DNA of 10,414 nucleotides, taken from NCBI GenBank assembly GCA_006227775.1, contig SBFV01000190.1:1-10414 (forward strand). The letters run 5' to 3'. Every line of letters begins with the position of its first letter. The stretch's first letter is position 1. Below are positions 6,081 to 10,414 of the stretch, in pieces. The position numbers were made by a program, and so were the translations under genes. Below the pieces are notes generated by a model. That model saw only the letters and a program-made list of their open reading frames with translations, ran no database searches and was not told the DNA's origin. The DNA is from Gammaproteobacteria bacterium (GTDB taxonomy: Bacteria > Pseudomonadota > Gammaproteobacteria > Chromatiales > Chromatiaceae).

Positions 6081-9000
6081 GCGGGGTAACCCAGGGCGGT
6101 CCCGCGACCCCACCGCCCGCCGGCCGCCGGCGGCTGCCGGACTTGAGCCTCTTCCACCGCCTGCTGCTGTTACTCCTGGCGGCGAGCGCCATTCTCGCCG
6201 CTCCCGTCTTCTATCTGTCCTATGAATACACCAAGACCGCCGCCGGGAGTCGTACCGAGGAATATCTCACCCAGCAACTGACGATGCTGGGCGCCAGTTA
6301 CGATCAGGAGTACCGTAACGCCCCCCAGCGTTCCCTGAAGCAGATCGCCGCCTCGGACGGCCTCACGGACTATCTGTCCGGGCCCCGGGAGGAACACCTG
6401 GTCAACGCCGAGATCCTGGAGGCTTTCTTCTTCAATATCGCCAAGGACCACGCCACCTATTCCGGCATCTATTTCATCGATTGGGAGGGCAGGGAGATCG
6501 CCTCCGTGATCGATCAACAGCGGAGTGGCTTCACCAGGACCGCCGTATCCTGGACCCCCTCCGCCCCGGACCCGGAGACCGAGCCGACGGTCCGGGCTGG
6601 CCGGCAGCTTTTCGAACGAATCAGCACCACCCCGGCCCTGCTGTCGGCGGGAAACATGGAGTGGTTCATGCCCCCCCGCGACATTCTCTTCGCGGGACCC
6701 TTCACCGATGAACGAGGGCGCCCCTCGCTGCTTGTGGGACTGCCCACCCTCGATATCGACAGCGGTGCCTTCAGCGGGGCGGTGATCATCCGGCTCAACC
6801 TCGAGGTCTTCATCGGGGTCCTCCAGACGGTCAAGGTCTTCAACGAGGGCGTACTCTGGCTTTTCGCCCAGGATGGGGGGGTCTTGTTCTCTCCCGCCGA
6901 TCATAGGGTCAGCTTCGATCCGCTCCCCTACCTCAAGGCCCCCTACACGGCCGCCCCCCAGGTGCTGCATGCCGACCTGGGCCTGGTGACCTATCTGGAT
7001 CTGGGTCCCTCCGCCGACCAGCCCTTGCTGCGCCTGGCCTATGCCGTACCTTATTTTCTGATCGAGCGGGATTTTTCCGCCACGAGAGAGCTCTTTGTCG
7101 GCGCCATGCTCCTGTCCGCCATCGCGGTATTCGTCCTGGCCTTTGCTTTTTCCCGCACCATCGCGCGGCCGATCGTCCGTCTGGCGGAGGCGGCGGCGCG
7201 GCTGTCACGGGGGGATTGGTCGGCGCGGGTCGAGGTGCCGGCCTCCGGCGAAATCAAGGTGCTGGTCAACAGCTTCAACGCCATGACGGAAAACATCCGC
7301 CGGGCTCACGATAACCGCGCCCGGGCCATGGGGGTGCTGCGGGGGACCGCGGCGCTGCTGCAACATGACATGGACAAGGCCAGGACGACGGACCCGGCCG
7401 GGGAAACGGCGGAGACCGGGGACCAGAGCGACGAGCGGGACCTGCGGCGGATATCGGACCTGATCCGCGGTCTCATCGCGGAACGGGAGCAGCGCCTGGC
7501 GCAGCTCAACGCCGCCATCCACACGGCGGAAGAGGCCAACCGCGCCAAGGGTTTCTTCCTCGCCAACATGAGCCATGAGATCCGCACGCCGATGAACGGC
7601 ATCATCGGCATGACCGACCTGGCGCTCGGTACCTCCTCCGCCGAGGAACGCCAGGAATACTTGCGGATGGTCAAGACCTCCGCCGATGCCCTGGTGGCCA
7701 TCCTCAACGATATTCTGGACTTTTCCAAGATCGAAGCCGGCAAGATGGCCATCGAGCATCTCGGCTTCGATCTGCGCCAGACCCTGGCGGATACCCTGGT
7801 GATGCTGACCCTCAAGGCCCACGAGAAGGGCCTGGAGCTCATCTGCGATATCGAGGAGGATGTGCCCCGGCGGGTGGTGGGGGACCCTTTGCGCCTGCGC
7901 CAGGTCCTGCTCAATCTGACGGGCAACGCCATCAAGTTCACCGAGCGCGGCGAGGTCGTCCTGCGCATCGCCGTCATGGCGCGCCAGGAGGGCACAGCGA
8001 CCCTGTACTTCGCGGTCAGCGATAGCGGCATTGGCATCCCCCCGGAGAATCTGGAACATATCTTCGACGCCTTCACCCAGGCCGACACCTCCACGACCCG
8101 CAAGTTTGGCGGCACCGGCCTTGGCCTCACCATCACGACCCGTCTGGTCCAGCTCATGGGGGGGAGCATCGGGGTCGACAGCCGGGTGGGGGAGGGGACC
8201 ACCTTCCACTTCACCATTCCCCTGGGCGTTGAGGCGCAAGAGGACCTGACCTTCCCGTCCCCCAAGTGGGCGGGCAAGGGGGTACTGATCGTTGACGACA
8301 ACCCCCTGAATCGACGGATCCTGCTGCGCAAGCTGGGTGCCTGGGGCATGATCGCCAGCGCGGCGGAATCCGCCGTGGCCGCCCAGGCCATCCTGGCGTC
8401 CCCGCCCGTGCCCGACCTGGTCCTCCTCGACCTGGGGATGCCCGGGATGGATGGCTTCACCCTGGCCCAATGGATCAAGGCGCGGCCGGCCCTGGGGCGC
8501 GTCCCCATCCTGCTCCTCTATTTCGGCCCCTTGGATGGCGTTGCCGAACGCTGCCGTCAGCTCGGCCTCAGCGGCTATCTGCCCAAGCCGATCAACGATG
8601 CCGATCTGTCCCTGGCCTTAGAGGAGGCCCTGAGCGAGGCGTCCGTGGCATCCGTTGCTCGGGTAGCGGTACCTACTCCAGCGTCCGCCCCCGCCGCGCT
8701 GGCACCGGCACCCCTTCGGCCTCCCGCCCCCGCTGAACCGGCACAGGCACACCCTCAGGGCTCTCCCCCCGCCGCGCTGGCGCCGGTCGCCGCTCAAACC
8801 TCCGTTCCCGGCGCCATCGGTCTGACGGTCCTGGTGGTGGATGATGATCCGACCAATCAATTGCTGATGCGCAGACGGCTCGAGAAGGCCGGCCATCGGG
8901 TCGGGCAGGCGGCGAATGGCCAGGAGGCGGTGGATCTCATCGAGGCTGGCGAGCCCTTCGATCTGGTGCTCATGGACATGCAGATGCCAGTGATGGATGG

Positions 9001-9634
9001 CCTCGAAGCGACCCGACGGCTGCGCCAGCGGGAGGCGGAGGGTCGCCGGCCCCATCTGCCCATCGTCGCCATGACGGCGAACGCCCTGGCGGGTGACCGC
9101 GAAATCTGTCTGGGAGCCGGCATGGATGATTATCTGGCGAAGCCGATCGATGTGACCGAACTGGCGGCCCTGCTTGGCAAGTGCTCCCCAGTGCCCCCCC
9201 CGCCTCCTCAGCATGCCCTGGGGGATCTGGCGGGTCGACGCCTCCTGCTGGTGGAGGACAACGCCATCAATCGGGAAATCGTCCTGGGCCTGCTGAAGGG
9301 CAGTGGCCTGGTGGTGGAGGTTGCCGCCGACGGTCGGCGGGCGGTGGAGCTCTTCCAGTCCACCCCCTTCGACCTGATCCTCATGGATATCCAGATGCCG
9401 GTCATGGACGGTTACGAGGCAACCCGGCGGATCAGGGCCCGCGATACCCGGATCCCCATCATCGCCCTGACGGCGAATGCCTTCCCGGATGACAGGGATA
9501 AGACCCTGGATGCCGGCATGAACGAGCACCTCAGCAAACCCCTCGACCCGCCGAAGTTCTTTGCCGTTCTGCGGTGCTTTCTGGAAGGTCCGGCGCCGGC
9601 GGGGTCCCAGGAGGCGGTGGCGACGGCCGGCTAG
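6077..9634 (+). CDS. Membrane hybrid sensor histidine kinase with three receiver domains
   Basis: A 1185-residue inner-membrane kinase. Order: TM helix about 29-47; periplasmic region about 50-338 with a Cache-like pattern (YSGIYFIDWEGREIA); TM helix about 339-358; HAMP about 358-412; coiled linker; HisKA with H500 in NMSHEIRTPMNGI; HATPase with N-box N617, G1 D649 (DSGIGIP) and G2 GTGLGL at 679-684; REC1 about 734-848 (D740/D741, D785, K837); Pro/Ala linker; REC2 about 917-1033 (D922-D924, D967, K1022); REC3 about 1054-1172 (E1060/D1061, D1104, K1154). REC1 has Y815 where a Ser/Thr is expected. There is no HPt or DNA-binding domain, so a separate phosphotransfer partner is expected. Two binding-protein genes precede it and may supply its ligand. 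The TTG start is chosen by overlap with the leader frame and by the TM helix position; the exact N-terminus is uncertain. Confidence 0.92.
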   Translation: MSGVTQGGPATPPPAGRRRLPDLSLFHRLLLLLLAASAILAAPVFYLSYEYTKTAAGSRTEEYLTQQLTMLGASYDQEYRNAPQRSLKQIAASDGLTDYLSGPREEHLVNAEILEAFFFNIAKDHATYSGIYFIDWEGREIASVIDQQRSGFTRTAVSWTPSAPDPETEPTVRAGRQLFERISTTPALLSAGNMEWFMPPRDILFAGPFTDERGRPSLLVGLPTLDIDSGAFSGAVIIRLNLEVFIGVLQTVKVFNEGVLWLFAQDGGVLFSPADHRVSFDPLPYLKAPYTAAPQVLHADLGLVTYLDLGPSADQPLLRLAYAVPYFLIERDFSATRELFVGAMLLSAIAVFVLAFAFSRTIARPIVRLAEAAARLSRGDWSARVEVPASGEIKVLVNSFNAMTENIRRAHDNRARAMGVLRGTAALLQHDMDKARTTDPAGETAETGDQSDERDLRRISDLIRGLIAEREQRLAQLNAAIHTAEEANRAKGFFLANMSHEIRTPMNGIIGMTDLALGTSSAEERQEYLRMVKTSADALVAILNDILDFSKIEAGKMAIEHLGFDLRQTLADTLVMLTLKAHEKGLELICDIEEDVPRRVVGDPLRLRQVLLNLTGNAIKFTERGEVVLRIAVMARQEGTATLYFAVSDSGIGIPPENLEHIFDAFTQADTSTTRKFGGTGLGLTITTRLVQLMGGSIGVDSRVGEGTTFHFTIPLGVEAQEDLTFPSPKWAGKGVLIVDDNPLNRRILLRKLGAWGMIASAAESAVAAQAILASPPVPDLVLLDLGMPGMDGFTLAQWIKARPALGRVPILLLYFGPLDGVAERCRQLGLSGYLPKPINDADLSLALEEALSEASVASVARVAVPTPASAPAALAPAPLRPPAPAEPAQAHPQGSPPAALAPVAAQTSVPGAIGLTVLVVDDDPTNQLLMRRRLEKAGHRVGQAANGQEAVDLIEAGEPFDLVLMDMQMPVMDGLEATRRLRQREAEGRRPHLPIVAMTANALAGDREICLGAGMDDYLAKPIDVTELAALLGKCSPVPPPPPQHALGDLAGRRLLLVEDNAINREIVLGLLKGSGLVVEVAADGRRAVELFQSTPFDLILMDIQMPVMDGYEATRRIRARDTRIPIIALTANAFPDDRDKTLDAGMNEHLSKPLDPPKFFAVLRCFLEGPAPAGSQEAVATAG
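8688..8781 (+). repeat. 16-bp direct repeat in the kinase linker
   Basis: CCCCCGCCGCGCTGGC occurs at 8688-8703 and 8766-8781, exactly 78 bp (26 codons) apart and in frame, both encoding Pro/Ala-rich sequence containing PAALAP between REC1 and REC2. A related, more diverged stretch lies between them. This looks like in-frame expansion of a flexible inter-domain linker. Confidence 0.6.
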
Positions 9635-9639
9635 CCGGC
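9626..9639. other. Perfect palindrome over the kinase stop codon
   Basis: GCCGGCTAGCCGGC is self-complementary over 14 bp and contains the kinase TAG stop (9632-9634). It lies in the narrow gap between convergent genes. No T-run follows on either strand. It could be a weak bidirectional 3'-end structure or simple chance in GC-rich DNA. Confidence 0.35.
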
Positions 9640-9674
9640 GAATCGGGGTTACCGCTCGGCGCCGGACTGATGGC

Positions 9675-9980
9675 TCAGGTGGCCGCCGAAAGGTCCAGTG
9701 GGGCCTTCTTGCGGGGATTGGCGCGGAAAAAGGCGGCGGTATTGCCGATCCGGTCGATGAGATCCGCCTGGGTGCGGCTGGCGATGGCGGCGATGAACGC
9801 ATCCCGCAGGGCGCGGTCGCCGGCGGCGATCTTGACCTTGATGAGCTCATGGTGATCCAGGGCCAGCTCGATCTCGGCCAGCACGGCTTCGGTCAGCCCG
9901 GCCTGGCCGAGGCTGACGACGGGTTTGAGGTGATGGACCTGTTTCTTGAGCCAGCGCTTCTGTTGCTCGGTGGGCCGCAT
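9675..9980 (-). CDS. yhbY: YhbY-family RNA-binding protein (CRM domain)
   Basis: A 101-residue protein, close to the usual length of about 97, formed almost wholly of one CRM (CRS1-YhbY) domain. E. coli YhbY associates with the pre-50S ribosomal subunit, so a role in large-subunit assembly is likely. Family signatures are LKPVVSLGQAGLTEAVL at about residues 18-34 and LDHHELIKVKIA just after, the usual basic loop and strand. The start is ATG at 9978-9980 read on the minus strand; only a weak GGAG lies about 11 nt before it. It converges with the kinase gene, leaving 40 bp between the two stops. The common gamma-proteobacterial neighbour, the 23S rRNA methyltransferase rlmE/ftsJ, is not adjacent; the gene upstream on this strand is the dihydroorotate dehydrogenase-like gene. 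Confidence 0.92.
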   Translation of the reverse strand: MRPTEQQKRWLKKQVHHLKPVVSLGQAGLTEAVLAEIELALDHHELIKVKIAAGDRALRDAFIAAIASRTQADLIDRIGNTAAFFRANPRKKAPLDLSAAT

Positions 9981-10057
9981 GCGGGGGGATGCTCCGGTCA
10001 GGGGTGGATAGGGGCCGTCATTCTATACTCGAAGCCACGCCCGGCAGGGGTACCAGG
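9981..10057 (-). other. Spacer between DHODH-like gene and yhbY
   Basis: This 77-bp spacer carries, on the minus strand, TATAGAAT near 10027-10020, which could be a -10 for yhbY, but no fitting -35 hexamer lies upstream. Across the DHODH-like stop, GGTCA (10056-10060) and TGACC (10066-10070) form a small 5-bp hairpin. Both signals are weak, and read-through from the upstream gene is equally possible. Confidence 0.25.
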
Positions 10058-10414
10058 TCAGACCCTGACCCCGGAGGCGGACGTGAAGCTGTCCAGGACC
10101 TGGACATAGTTGCCGCGCTCGAATTCCGCCGGGTTGGGCACCGCCAGGGCGCTCATGCGGCCCCTGAAATCCTCCAGGGTCTCGAAGCCCTGGTCCTCCA
10201 TCCAACGCCCGATACCGGCGCGGACCCGGCCTAGGGCACGGGGACCCTCCCGCAGTAGCAGGCTGCACAGATGCACCACGTCGGCGCCGGCCAGCAGCAG
10301 CTTGAGGGCATCCTCGGCGCTATGGACGCCGCCGGTGGCCCCCAGGGAGAGGTTGACGCGCCCGTGGAGCAGGGCGATCCAGCGCATCGCCAGCAGGGAC
10401 TCGGCGGAGGTGGA
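10058..10414 (-). CDS. Dihydroorotate dehydrogenase-like flavoprotein, C-terminal part
   Basis: The last 118 codons of a minus-strand gene that starts beyond the window's right edge; the stop is TGA at 10058-10060. The visible part is the end of an FMN-binding TIM barrel: GGVHSAEDALKLLLAGAD followed by VVHLCSLLLREGP matches the phosphate-binding strand and helix of dihydroorotate dehydrogenase-like proteins, with STSAESLLAMRWIALL before it. After this, WMEDQGFETLEDFRGRMS is the usual C-terminal helix pair. The ALLHGR and HLCSLLLREGP wording fits the DHODH-like subgroup of uncertain substrate better than classical PyrD. It lies 77 bp upstream of yhbY on the same strand and could share its transcript. 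The true pyrimidine-pathway role is unproven. Confidence 0.85.
   Translation of the reverse strand, partial: STSAESLLAMRWIALLHGRVNLSLGATGGVHSAEDALKLLLAGADVVHLCSLLLREGPRALGRVRAGIGRWMEDQGFETLEDFRGRMSALAVPNPAEFERGNYVQVLDSFTSASGVRV

Noticed and set aside
7205..9850. Very long minus-strand open frames (about 400 residues each) opposite the kinase
   Set aside because: They lie antisense to well-defined HisKA, HATPase and receiver domains; their Gly/Arg/Asp/His-rich or Ser/Arg-rich translations are typical antisense shadows in GC-rich DNA.

Overview
The window looks like chromosomal DNA from a GC-rich, autotrophic proteobacterium. A purple-sulfur or related sulfur-oxidising gammaproteobacterium (Chromatiales-like) is my best guess. 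This rests on a proteobacterial-type Calvin-cycle phosphoribulokinase, a YhbY protein, and a large hybrid sensor kinase with high-GC codon use. The lineage is an inference; no marker gene in the window settles it.

Layout, left to right. (1) 1-123: the 3' end of a gene encoding a strictly periodic Gly-Met-Gly/Ser repeat protein with an aromatic C-terminus, followed by a good hairpin terminator. (2) About 171-878: roughly 700 bp without a recognisable gene, less GC-rich than the coding DNA, with small inverted and direct repeats. (3) 879-1766: phosphoribulokinase, followed by a strong GC-rich hairpin. (4) About 1803-3219: roughly 1.4 kb with no intact gene I can recognise, holding several hairpins and a possible decayed coding remnant. 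(5) 3310-9634: a same-strand cluster of a Tat-exported family 1 solute-binding protein, a Tat-exported ABC_sub_bind-type binding protein, and a 1185-residue membrane-bound hybrid histidine kinase with a Cache-like sensor region, HAMP, HisKA, HATPase and three receiver domains. (6) 9675-10414, minus strand: a YhbY-family RNA-binding protein and the C-terminal part of a dihydroorotate dehydrogenase-like flavoprotein that runs off the window.

The most interesting unit is region 5. Two structurally different periplasmic binding proteins sit directly upstream of a sensor kinase, and the window holds no ABC permease or ATPase for either. The simplest reading is that one or both present ligand to the kinase sensor domain, as LuxP does for LuxQ, TorT for TorS and ChvE for VirA, rather than feeding transport. 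The kinase lacks an HPt domain and a DNA-binding output, so its phosphoryl group would have to leave to partners outside the window. Its apparent TTG start overlaps the stop of a 19-codon reading frame that has a near-perfect Shine-Dalgarno, which suggests translational coupling, or else a sequencing or frameshift problem at the kinase N-terminus.
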